Below are positions 13,867 through 21,920 of a stretch of 22,361 nucleotides of DNA, one piece after another. The notes beneath the pieces were generated by a model. It did no database searches and was not told the origin of the DNA. It saw nothing but the letters and a program-made list of their open reading frames with translations. Origin of the DNA: a virus. Where the stretch lies: positions 1 through 22,361 of IMG/VR virus record IMGVR_UViG_3300032308_000386; one strand, written 5' to 3'. The position numbers were made by a program, and so were the translations under genes. Positions within the stretch are counted from its first letter, which is position 1. Each line of letters starts with the position of its first letter.

Positions 13867-16800
13867 TTAACAAGGTGTTCCTGATGTTATTACTGTAAAT
13901 ACCGCCAAATCAGCATAAGGAAATCCTGGTTCAACGCTGCCTTCTTCAATACAAGTGGTTATTGTATTACTTCCTAATGAACCGAAATACTGCCAAGTAA
14001 GAGTTCCATTACATAAATTATACCTCACCCAACCTGGATTAGTTATGTTTATAGTTGTGTTTATTCTACATAATACTGACGGAGTAGCACTCGGTGTTGG
14101 TGTTGGTTGATTTGGTGTTGATGTTGGTGTTGGCGTAGGAGTAGGCGTCCTTGTAGCACTTGGTGATAGATTTGGGGTATTACTTGGTGTTGGTGTTGGT
14201 AATGGAGTCCAACTAGTACAAGCACTAAATGCTGATAGACAATAAGTCAGTCCTTCAGTATTGAAACTTTCATATAAACCACAAAGAGTTATAGCACTTG
14301 ATGGAGCAAGCGTCCAACTACCATCAACCCCATCACAATACTTAAATGTAAATGTTTGAGGTATAATGTCGTTATTTGTGATAGTCATGGAAACACAATT
14401 ACCGGTGAATGCTGATATAATTTCATTCTTGAATGGTTCTAACTTAAATGATGGTGTTGTCTCATCACAAGAGTTATACACAGCATAATCCCAAAAAGTG
14501 TAATAACTTGATGTTTGAGTTCTGTAAATATCAAAGTAAGGTACTTCGTATGTATATGCCTCATTATACTGAGTTCTAATAACTCTATATCTTTCAACTA
14601 CCTTGAAGGGTGCCTCTTCTAATGGGCCTTTGTAAATATCCACATACTGGTCTTCAAAAGCCCATATTGGATATAATATATCTGTGTGTGTATGGATTAC
14701 ATCACAAGGGTCATCACAAGAAATTAAATCATAAAATAAAATAGGACTTGGGGTATAATCTCTTGTAAGTTTAACCAATTCAACATTACATAAACCAGGT
14801 CTTAATAATGATAATCCTGAAATCTTATTTATACGGAACTTTGCGTTTTTGATAATAATAGTTTCATTATAATATAAGTTGGCAACCTCCCAAGGCGTTA
14901 GATACATTTGAACTTGATATATCTTATTCTCATCACTAGTCAAGTCATCAATATAATCTCTATAATATCTATCATATTGGTTTTCTAATGTTGGATAAAT
15001 AATCTCATCTGTGGTAAAGTTATTACTACTATCATAGATTGTATAATGTGAGAAATCCTTTATAGCAAATGGATATGTGGTTAAGCGATTATAATTAAGA
15101 AATGTTCCCATACTTGTTAATCCTATAACAGTAAAAGGATTACTTGTCCCCGCATATCTATAAAAGAATGGGCGACTTTCAGTATTTCCTGTTGGTATTG
15201 AAACCGACTTGAATGTTTGTCTTGGTATTGAACGGAATGGTCTATACTCAAAGACAGATATACCATTATTGTTGTCTTCTTTGGTTATAAAATAACATGG
15301 TAAAGCAATATTCGTATCACCACTTGCGTTCAAGTAATAGTCAGTATTCTGTCCTAATGTTTGTGTAAGGTCTGTTGTTTGATTTTTATAATCTATATTT
15401 AGGTCAATAGTGTTTTGACCGAATATCTTATTTGACCTCTTTGTATATTCTGTATTGATGTAATCTTTGTCGGCTTTATTTGCGGCAAATATTGTTCCGT
15501 TAATTATGTTGGTTGTTGGATACAGATTTTGTGTAGCATCATAATTTACTTTATCAGTCCAATCTAAAGTTTCACCTTTACCAATATAATCAATCATAGG
15601 TTCAACTATAAGAGTTTTTGGTTTTATTGGATGTTCCACAACAACAAGATTAAATGTCCTATTGATGTTTTGGATAAAGTCAATTTGTTTCTGGTCGCAA
15701 GACATCTCCTTATACAATTCTATTGTAAAAGGTAAGACCACAGGTGATGAGGTAATCTCAAAGGTTGCCCCTTTGACTATAAATGGTATTCCTGGTGTTT
15801 TTTGATATGTGAGAAAGTATAAATCAGTTCCATAAATTGAACCTGTTGATGTGGTTGTGCCAGTCAAAGTAAATGTACTTACAGTTCCTGCCATATTTGT
15901 TATTACAATAAAATTGGTGCCTAATACTAGTTCAGCCAATAATGGTGATGTATTCTGTTTATATTTCCATAATTGAAATGTTCCACCAGCATATTGATAT
16001 GGAAAAACACCATAGGTTGCTGTTGCTTCACTTGTAATTGTTGCCTTAAAAGAAAAAGGAAGCCCGTTGCTTAATGGTAAAGCAAACATATAGTTTTCTA
16101 TTTCATTCTGTGATAATGTTGTCGCAGAATACTCGCTATATTGAAGTGGATTAATGCCGAGATTTTCCTCAACTATATCTTTTGTTTTGAACCAATTTAC
16201 AGTACTTAAAACCCCTGTTGAAATATTTTCAACTTGACGCACATACGAGTTTGTTTCACCCGATAGATTTACCCATTCATAATTGTATGGGGATGCTTGT
16301 GCCATATAAGGTTGTTCGGTATTGAATGATAAAGGTATGTAATACCTTCCAAAATAATCAGTATCAAAAAACTCACTCTCTAAATAATAACCAGCCTGAT
16401 TAACTATAAGTTCATATAATGTTCTTGTCCTAACAGAAGGAATGAGATACGAAGATATGACCGGGGTTCCTGAAAAATCAAAAAATCCTGTAATCCCTGA
16501 AAAATCTAATAAAGGTGTATTAGCAACATTTATGTCTCTAATATCTCCAAAAGTTGAACCAGTATAATCATAACCCCTTTGTCCTAAAATATATTGGACT
16601 TTACCTGTATTGATTGGGGTTATAGTAGCAGGACTGGTTGGATTAGCAAGATTGTATGAATATGGGTTATGTAATGATGTATCAAAAAATAAACTCTGTG
16701 CTACATTCAAATCATAAAGAGAATGGTTTAATGGGGTTGTATCAATATTACATAAGGCTTTATCTCCTATGTTTGCCACAAGGTCTCCCACAGCAGAATA

Positions 16801-17136
16801 GAAGGTGATAGAATATACCTTTTCAATTTTATTGATGGATACACTATTTAATCTAACATATCCATTATAGATTTCATAACCATCATATATTAGGTCAGCC
16901 TCAAACTTCTTCTTGGGGTTCCAATCTGTGAATACTTGGTTTATATCAAAAAAGTAGTTGAATATGTAGTTATTGTTTTTTGAGCCAGGAACCTTAAACT
17001 CTTTTGTGAAGGCACTATTCTTTTTGGTAATGTCCTGTATCTCTGCGAAGGAAACCTCCATATCAATTTCTTCATTACCATAAAGTTCAATAAACTTTTG
17101 GTTTCCATCAACATATGTTCTAATTTGTAATCCCAT
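13867..17136 (-). CDS. Large tail/baseplate-like protein with C-terminal Pro/Thr linker and small tip domain
   Basis: The 1089-residue product starts MGLQIRTYVDGNQKFIELYG. The N-terminal about 130 residues include AEIQDITKKNSAFTKEFKVP and KNNNYIFNYFFDINQVFTDW, then a strand-rich segment with YDGYEIYNGYVRLNSVSINK. I recall this 'I.DI.KRNS.F.K.F.IPGT..NN..F...F' module in large Bacteroidota phage structural proteins, probably tail tip or baseplate. The middle is beta-rich with many aromatic residues. Residues about 977-1018 are a Pro/Thr/Ser tract (TPTPSNTPNLSPSATRT), followed by a small domain (VLCRINTTINITNPGWVRYN) ending TSGTPC. The tract and Cys-ended domain look like the modules in the next two genes, so a core tail protein appears fused to a display module. 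Exact structural role is not proven. Confidence 0.7.
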   Translation of the reverse strand: MGLQIRTYVDGNQKFIELYGNEEIDMEVSFAEIQDITKKNSAFTKEFKVPGSKNNNYIFNYFFDINQVFTDWNPKKKFEADLIYDGYEIYNGYVRLNSVSINKIEKVYSITFYSAVGDLVANIGDKALCNIDTTPLNHSLYDLNVAQSLFFDTSLHNPYSYNLANPTSPATITPINTGKVQYILGQRGYDYTGSTFGDIRDINVANTPLLDFSGITGFFDFSGTPVISSYLIPSVRTRTLYELIVNQAGYYLESEFFDTDYFGRYYIPLSFNTEQPYMAQASPYNYEWVNLSGETNSYVRQVENISTGVLSTVNWFKTKDIVEENLGINPLQYSEYSATTLSQNEIENYMFALPLSNGLPFSFKATITSEATATYGVFPYQYAGGTFQLWKYKQNTSPLLAELVLGTNFIVITNMAGTVSTFTLTGTTTSTGSIYGTDLYFLTYQKTPGIPFIVKGATFEITSSPVVLPFTIELYKEMSCDQKQIDFIQNINRTFNLVVVEHPIKPKTLIVEPMIDYIGKGETLDWTDKVNYDATQNLYPTTNIINGTIFAANKADKDYINTEYTKRSNKIFGQNTIDLNIDYKNQTTDLTQTLGQNTDYYLNASGDTNIALPCYFITKEDNNNGISVFEYRPFRSIPRQTFKSVSIPTGNTESRPFFYRYAGTSNPFTVIGLTSMGTFLNYNRLTTYPFAIKDFSHYTIYDSSNNFTTDEIIYPTLENQYDRYYRDYIDDLTSDENKIYQVQMYLTPWEVANLYYNETIIIKNAKFRINKISGLSLLRPGLCNVELVKLTRDYTPSPILFYDLISCDDPCDVIHTHTDILYPIWAFEDQYVDIYKGPLEEAPFKVVERYRVIRTQYNEAYTYEVPYFDIYRTQTSSYYTFWDYAVYNSCDETTPSFKLEPFKNEIISAFTGNCVSMTITNNDIIPQTFTFKYCDGVDGSWTLAPSSAITLCGLYESFNTEGLTYCLSAFSACTSWTPLPTPTPSNTPNLSPSATRTPTPTPTPTSTPNQPTPTPSATPSVLCRINTTINITNPGWVRYNLCNGTLTWQYFGSLGSNTITTCIEEGSVEPGFPYADLAVFTVITSGTPC

Positions 17137-17139
17137 ATT

Positions 17140-18747
17140 TTATCCTTGTGTTCTGTATCTTTTTACATTAGCATATTTCAAGTCAAAAGTGTATTGAAAT
17201 ATTTTTTGATATTGTCTTTGGAACCTTTTGAGTTCTTTATTCCCCAACACAACAGGTAATAGATATTGGTATTGTCTTATTTCATCAAGACAGGACTGGC
17301 AATCCTCTATATCTGGTTGAGAGCAAGGGTCAATTCTTTCTGTTGTTCCTTCTATAACATAAACCTCTGGTGAGTTGAATATCTCCTCCACAACAACTGT
17401 ATCTTCATCAGTCATAAAGTTAGACATACATTCAATAGTGTAAGTAGCATCTTGGTCGTAAATAGTTGTACCCCTTTGATATGCTCCCCTTGAATACCAA
17501 GATTTGTCTAATGAACTTTCTTGTCTATATTGTTTTCTATCAACCTCAAATATCTTACTAGATTTTTTACCAAATGTATAAGTGTCCCACATACCTCTTC
17601 CATTAAGAAACAAAAGATGTATTGGATTATTTATACAATCAGGGTCTTCCATATAAAACTCAAGTATTTCACTTGTTCTTGCTGAGAAGTTCATATCACT
17701 ACCAGATGTTAGATAGAAACATAATTTCTGTGCGTCTTGTGGAATTACATTAGTTCCTGTTTGTGTAATGTTCCACGGCATATAGAATACCGCTTGTTTC
17801 CAAATATCATAGTTATTTACGATTGTGGAATTATTTGCCGTATAGGCTGAATAAGTATAATTTTGTCCTTGAAAATCTGCCCCACGAACTACTACCCTTG
17901 TCGTTTGATTATTAAAATAGTCATTCTGTCCGTCAAGGAATGAAATGATTATAGGACAATCTGGATGATGTTGTCTTCTACGAACTCTTTGTGATACGAA
18001 ACCATCTTGTGATATTGTCTTGTATTCCCTACCACCAGCATTTAGAAACTCACGAGGCCCACAAGTAATATCCTCACCAGGTTTATATATGTGTCTAAAC
18101 AAATCATAATAATACCATGACTGATTATCTACTTGGAAAAAGTTAGGGGATTGTGTATAACCAGACCCTAATGTAGCACCTGATAAAAAAGGTGATGGTA
18201 TAAGTTTATTATCAACACCAGGAAATATATTAACTGCTGGTGGTTGGTAAGATGCCAACAAATCCATATCTATCACAATAGCAGATATACTTGGGTCTTC
18301 ATACTCACAACCAACTTTAATTTGGTATTGTTCTGCGTGCCATAAAACAGGAACAGTAGCACTCAAGTTATTACCACCATAGATATTAAATGCGTTTAAT
18401 GTCCTTGTGTCCTTAGCATCACTCATAGTCAATATTGAGTTTTCTTCTGCCACAAAGTTCAAGTATGGATATGTTGTCCCCGAGAAACGAGGATTAACTT
18501 GTAAGAATGTTCTAACTATTTCTTCCAACTCAACAATAGCCCTACCATAAGAGTTTGGACGAACCTTTAATCTTGCTGTTGCCTGAGGGGTTCCTGAAAA
18601 GTTTATACTATCAGGTCTAAAATATACATCTATTACAAACTTGAAGTTTTGTAATGTATATCCTGTTGATGAAAGAGTGTAGATATGTTCCCCATTACTC
18701 GGTGTAATGGTTAGTGGTGATTGTTCTACATTTATTATTACGCTCAT
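17140..18747 (-). CDS. Tail structural protein, probably distal tail or baseplate
   Basis: A 535-residue, beta-rich protein starting MSVIINVEQSPLTITPSNGE. Landmarks are SYGRAIVELEEIVRTFLQVN (about 87-106), a central region with CEYEDPSISAIVIDMDLLAS, and a C-terminal part with LLFLNGRGMWDTYTFGKKSS KIFEVDRKQY, a segment I recall in conserved Bacteroidota phage virion proteins. The C-terminus has a CSQPDIEDCQSCLDEI cluster. No catalytic motif, signal peptide or membrane segment is evident. It lies between the gp10-like gene and the 1089-residue tail protein, and both gaps are under four bases, so it probably belongs to the same tail complex. The family is recognised only by pattern, so distal-tail, baseplate or hub remain open. 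Confidence 0.65.
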   Translation of the reverse strand: MSVIINVEQSPLTITPSNGEHIYTLSSTGYTLQNFKFVIDVYFRPDSINFSGTPQATARLKVRPNSYGRAIVELEEIVRTFLQVNPRFSGTTYPYLNFVAEENSILTMSDAKDTRTLNAFNIYGGNNLSATVPVLWHAEQYQIKVGCEYEDPSISAIVIDMDLLASYQPPAVNIFPGVDNKLIPSPFLSGATLGSGYTQSPNFFQVDNQSWYYYDLFRHIYKPGEDITCGPREFLNAGGREYKTISQDGFVSQRVRRRQHHPDCPIIISFLDGQNDYFNNQTTRVVVRGADFQGQNYTYSAYTANNSTIVNNYDIWKQAVFYMPWNITQTGTNVIPQDAQKLCFYLTSGSDMNFSARTSEILEFYMEDPDCINNPIHLLFLNGRGMWDTYTFGKKSSKIFEVDRKQYRQESSLDKSWYSRGAYQRGTTIYDQDATYTIECMSNFMTDEDTVVVEEIFNSPEVYVIEGTTERIDPCSQPDIEDCQSCLDEIRQYQYLLPVVLGNKELKRFQRQYQKIFQYTFDLKYANVKRYRTQG

Positions 18748-18748
18748 A

Positions 18749-19324
18749 TTATTTGATTGGTTCTTGAATTATAGTTGTTAGGAACTTTTGAAGGTCAATA
18801 CCAAGTTTTGCCACAGGCCCATTAGGATTGTTGAATGCGTCAATCAAAGTATCAAAACTATCATCATAGAAATTAGTAGGTTGAATACCATATTCTTTTA
18901 TAGATTTAGATATTGCGAATGCTGCCCCCTTAATATTAAACTTCTTGAACCTACCTTTTGGGTCTCTATTCATACCCTTTGCTCTCATCCACGCCATCAA
19001 AGGTTTTAATGGAACATATTTACCAGGTTGTCGTCCATCATTAACATATCTCCAATAATCCAACATATTAATCTTCATTTTATTTGTTTCAGGGTCAAAT
19101 GATACTTTTATGGAGTTGTATAATGAACCAGTTTTCTGTCTCATATTTCTTTTACCTGTTGATGATTTTTGACCGAAAAATCCTGGTGCGTAAGGATATG
19201 GTTTTGCTAGATTTTCTTTAAGTGATTTCTCAAACATATTAGCAAGTTCAGCCATAGCCGCATCAAAGTTCGGTTGTGGTATTTGTTGAAATGAATAGTA
19301 TTGATATTTACTCGCTTCTTCCAT
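18749..19324 (-). CDS. HK97 gp10-like head-tail joining/neck protein
   Basis: I chose the ATG at 19322-19324 (191 residues, MEEASKYQYYSFQQIPQPNF) over the upstream ATG at 19355-19357, which would add a short hydrophobic extension overlapping the previous gene more deeply. Hallmarks of the gp10 family are the TGSLYNSIKVSF segment, DYWRYVNDGRQPGKYVPLKP (the conserved 'Y...G..PG..P....L..W' pattern), MAWMRAKGM, and FAISKSIKEYGIQPTNFYDD towards the C-terminus. Proteins of this family sit at the head-tail interface. It overlaps the terminator-like gene by 17 bases and is followed by the 535-residue tail protein after one base. The pairing with a terminator-like gene strengthens the call. Confidence 0.75.
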   Translation of the reverse strand: MEEASKYQYYSFQQIPQPNFDAAMAELANMFEKSLKENLAKPYPYAPGFFGQKSSTGKRNMRQKTGSLYNSIKVSFDPETNKMKINMLDYWRYVNDGRQPGKYVPLKPLMAWMRAKGMNRDPKGRFKKFNIKGAAFAISKSIKEYGIQPTNFYDDSFDTLIDAFNNPNGPVAKLGIDLQKFLTTIIQEPIK

Positions 19325-19856
19325 CACTATTATTATCACAAGGGGGGAATGCCGCATAAGGTGCGATACATCTGTTTATTGCGTCAGGAACTCTCAATCT
19401 TATATTACCAGTCCAACCATTTACATAGTCATCATATGCCTCACCAAATGGGGTCATATCTATTGGATAATCAAGGTCAAGATTACAATAACATTCCATT
19501 CCTGTTGCGTATTTTAGTTGTGCTATAACATCTTTGAGAATATCTAATGTGTCGCTATATGTGTCTAACTCATTATCAAAGTTTTTAACATTCTGTATAT
19601 CCATAATCAAAATGCTAAAATCATAAGTAGTTTCTCTACCATCTGTTTTTGCTGAGTTAGGTATAACCCACATAGCAGGATAGAATGGGGCTTGATTGAT
19701 TTGTACGTTGTCCTGTTTCAATCTCATTTCAGTTTGATAGATTAGTTGTTCCACATCACCAAATCCCCAAGATTGTATTTGTTCGTGATAATCTGCTAAT
19801 TGTCTTAGCAAGTCCATTATCTTCTTAAAATTATAGTATCCTACCGCATTTGCCAT
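19308..19856 (-). CDS. Tail terminator/completion-like protein
   Basis: A 182-residue protein starting MANAVGYYNFKKIMDLLRQL. It has an N-terminal helix, then FYPAMWVIPNSAK, a strand with ETTYDFSILIMDIQN, a helix with LDILKDVIAQLKYATGM, and the C-terminal segment PFGEAYDDYVNGWTGNIRLR followed by VPDAINRCIAP. The alternation helix - strand - helix - strand and the closing 'GW.....I.VPD..NRC' pattern are what I associate with tail terminator-type proteins of Bacteroidota phages, which cap the tail tube and join it to the head. The ATG lies one base after the TAA of the shifted frame upstream. The name is inference from pattern and neighbours; other neck proteins are possible. Confidence 0.6.
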   Translation of the reverse strand: MANAVGYYNFKKIMDLLRQLADYHEQIQSWGFGDVEQLIYQTEMRLKQDNVQINQAPFYPAMWVIPNSAKTDGRETTYDFSILIMDIQNVKNFDNELDTYSDTLDILKDVIAQLKYATGMECYCNLDLDYPIDMTPFGEAYDDYVNGWTGNIRLRVPDAINRCIAPYAAFPPCDNNSDGRSE

Positions 19857-19857
19857 A

Positions 19858-20645
19858 TTATCTTTGTTTCATTTGTTGTTGTATCTTTTGAGCCTCTCGT
19901 CTCCTGATGTCGTTTATATCCTTCATATATGATAAATAGTTGAGAACAAACACTAACGGATATTTAGTAATTTCTTCAACTTTTGTAATATCCTCGTTCG
20001 CCAAGGAAACAAGAGTAGCGAACCAACCCCAAAACTTATCAAAGGAATGAACTTCACGAGTATCCAAATCATCTTTGCCATCAATTTCAACTTGAGGCCG
20101 AAAGAGCCCTGAAAATTGCCTCGCAAGGTTTTGTCTAAATGAAAAAAAAAATTGGTAGAACCACGAACATAACGGACGGGGAGTTTCTTGAACTCCTCTG
20201 CTTTAAGTTGTAATTCTTTTGAGTTGTAAGGTTTGTAGTTTCCTTTATCATCTATTTCCCTATACAACATCGCCATCAATAGTGGCATCTCCCTTTTCTT
20301 TTCGTGTTCTTCTTTTGAGAGGTATGTATCAATATCTATAAACTCACCAAATGTTAGATTTGGTAAATCAAGAAATCTGTATTTTTTATCGTTGAACTCA
20401 AACTCATTATAGAACTTGTCCCCATTTTGATTTAGGAATGCTGAGACCTCATTTGATACTTTGACTACTTCCAAGTAATCACTATTCTCAATTTCTTCTT
20501 CTGTTAATCCTGTGGTGAATGATAATAACTTTACACAGAACTCACGCTCATCAGTCCATTCTTGTAATAATACAAGTTTAGACCACATTTCAACTGTGGG
20601 TTCATCAATCTGGTATTGTTTGTTTTTGTAGTTAAACTTCATCAT
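19858..20645 (-). CDS. Tail assembly chaperone-like gene split by a -1 frameshift at a T10 run
   Basis: Two overlapping frames belong together. The first starts at 20645 (MMKFNYKNKQYQIDEPTVEM) and stays open to TAG at 19953 (230 residues). The second, in the -1 frame, ends at TAA 19858 and is open far upstream of the overlap; its only nearby start would be TTG at 20067. Joining them at the T run (20142-20151) gives about 262 residues, passing STNFFF to SFRQNLARQ and ending in DITKVEEITKYPLVFVLNYL. After the run the first frame looks like shadow translation, whereas the second looks like real protein, and the next gene starts one base after its stop. N-terminal features (LTEEEIENSDYLEVVKVSNE, GEFIDIDTYLS) suit chaperone-like proteins. 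Programmed slippage or a homopolymer miscount would both explain it. Confidence 0.65.
20142..20151 (-). promoter_or_regulatory. T10 slippery run, candidate -1 frameshift or transcriptional slippage site
   Basis: The minus strand reads ACCAATTTTTTTTTTCATTT, where the first frame reads AAT TTT TTT TTT CAT. Slipping back one base at the end of the run reads TTT then TCA and enters the second frame. It contains the U-UUU-UUU heptamer, an efficient ribosomal slip site. A GC-rich 5-bp stem, GAGGC (20118-20122) with GCCTC (20094-20098), lies downstream, but about 19 bases away, further than usual. Confidence 0.5.
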
Positions 20646-20681
20646 ATAAAAATATCTTTATTGTTTTTTTTATTCATAACT

Positions 20682-21920
20682 TTATCTAACAACATAAGTT
20701 CCATATGTTGCTTTTTTCTTGAACGAATGATATGATAATGCTAGTGATATTACAGTATCATCGTGGAACCCATTAGGAGACCCGTACTTGACTTTTCTTG
20801 ACTTGGGTGAGTATTCATATGTAAAGACAGAAAGTTCTTTGTATAGGTCTGTATTGAGGTCTGGTGAGGCTAGTTTAATTTTGGTCTCATTCATACCCAT
20901 AATCAAATCTTCAATCAGGTTTTGCTTACTATCATTACTGGTAATGAATGGTTGAACGGAGGGGTATTGTCTTTTAATCTGTTCGTATAAAACATCACCA
21001 ATACTATTAACCTCGGCAAAACATACTGGTCTCCATTTCCTTAACTTAGCAACAACTTCACTAATGATGATGTCCCAACTCTTTTGTCTCTCCCTATAAA
21101 AATCAACCATATCCCCATCCCCATTTAATATAGTCAAAACCGTATAGTCATTTTGACGACCAAAGTCCAAACCAGCATAATATTTTTTGGTGGGGTCATA
21201 AGCAGGGTAATTATTCAATACACAACTATTTTTTAATGAACCGAATACTTCACCACCATCATCTATGAACTCTGCTAATATCTCCTGTTTATAGATTGTT
21301 TCTGGTAAAGATAATTTCGCTTCTTCCAATTCTTCGTGTGTGATAAATGGTGTATCAAATGATGTAGCAAAGAATGTTTTATAGGTGGGGTATTCATCAC
21401 TCATACCTCGTAATGCTACTTGATGAAACCAGTTCTTTCCTTTTGGTGTAGATATGAATAATACCTTCTTACCTTGAACCAATACTGTTGGTCTTAATAC
21501 TTCCATCCAAACATTATCTTTGATATATGCTGCCTCATCAATAACAAGATAGGTCAAAGTATAACCTCTCAAAGTATCTTCTCTCTCACCACTCCTAAAA
21601 TACATTACAGACCCGTTAATGAATGTGATGGTGAGTTCGCTTTTATTGATTGACTTGGTAAGCCCTGTTCCTGCGATTGTATTTGTTAATTCTGTAAATA
21701 CTTTTTTTGCTTGAGAATAAACTGGTGAAACCCACATGGATACGGAACCATTATCTTCTAAAGCCCATTTGAGTAATAAGTTCATAGCAGTAAATGATTT
21801 CCCCGATTGTCTGCCAAAACAACCGACTATGTATTTGATGTTCTTTGATAAACAAGCATCAATAATCTCCTTCTGTTTTATGGTAGGGGTGAAACCTTGA
21901 ACTACTATTTCTTTATTCAC
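20682..21920 (-). CDS. Terminase large subunit
   Basis: A 412-residue packaging motor and nuclease. The ATPase domain shows Walker A GRQSGKS (36-42), Walker B LVIDEA with D128 and E129, and motif III STPKG (157-161). The nuclease domain has the RNase H-like acidic residues D252 (AGLDFGRQND), E303 (CFAEVNSIGD) and D387/D388 (GFHDDTVISLALS). Together with the small subunit it docks at the portal, pumps DNA into the prohead and cuts it. The start is GTG at 21918-21920, overlapping the small terminase stop by eight bases; the next Met is after Walker A, so GTG is right. The length is slightly short for the family (often 420-560) but all key motifs are present. The headful or cohesive-end type cannot be told from sequence alone. 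Confidence 0.95.
   Translation of the reverse strand: MNKEIVVQGFTPTIKQKEIIDACLSKNIKYIVGCFGRQSGKSFTAMNLLLKWALEDNGSVSMWVSPVYSQAKKVFTELTNTIAGTGLTKSINKSELTITFINGSVMYFRSGEREDTLRGYTLTYLVIDEAAYIKDNVWMEVLRPTVLVQGKKVLFISTPKGKNWFHQVALRGMSDEYPTYKTFFATSFDTPFITHEELEEAKLSLPETIYKQEILAEFIDDGGEVFGSLKNSCVLNNYPAYDPTKKYYAGLDFGRQNDYTVLTILNGDGDMVDFYRERQKSWDIIISEVVAKLRKWRPVCFAEVNSIGDVLYEQIKRQYPSVQPFITSNDSKQNLIEDLIMGMNETKIKLASPDLNTDLYKELSVFTYEYSPKSRKVKYGSPNGFHDDTVISLALSYHSFKKKATYGTYVVR

Noticed and set aside
19858-20067. Separate 69-residue gene starting at TTG 20067
   Set aside because: The frame is open well upstream of the TTG and continues the split chaperone-like gene; there is no ribosome-binding site at the TTG.
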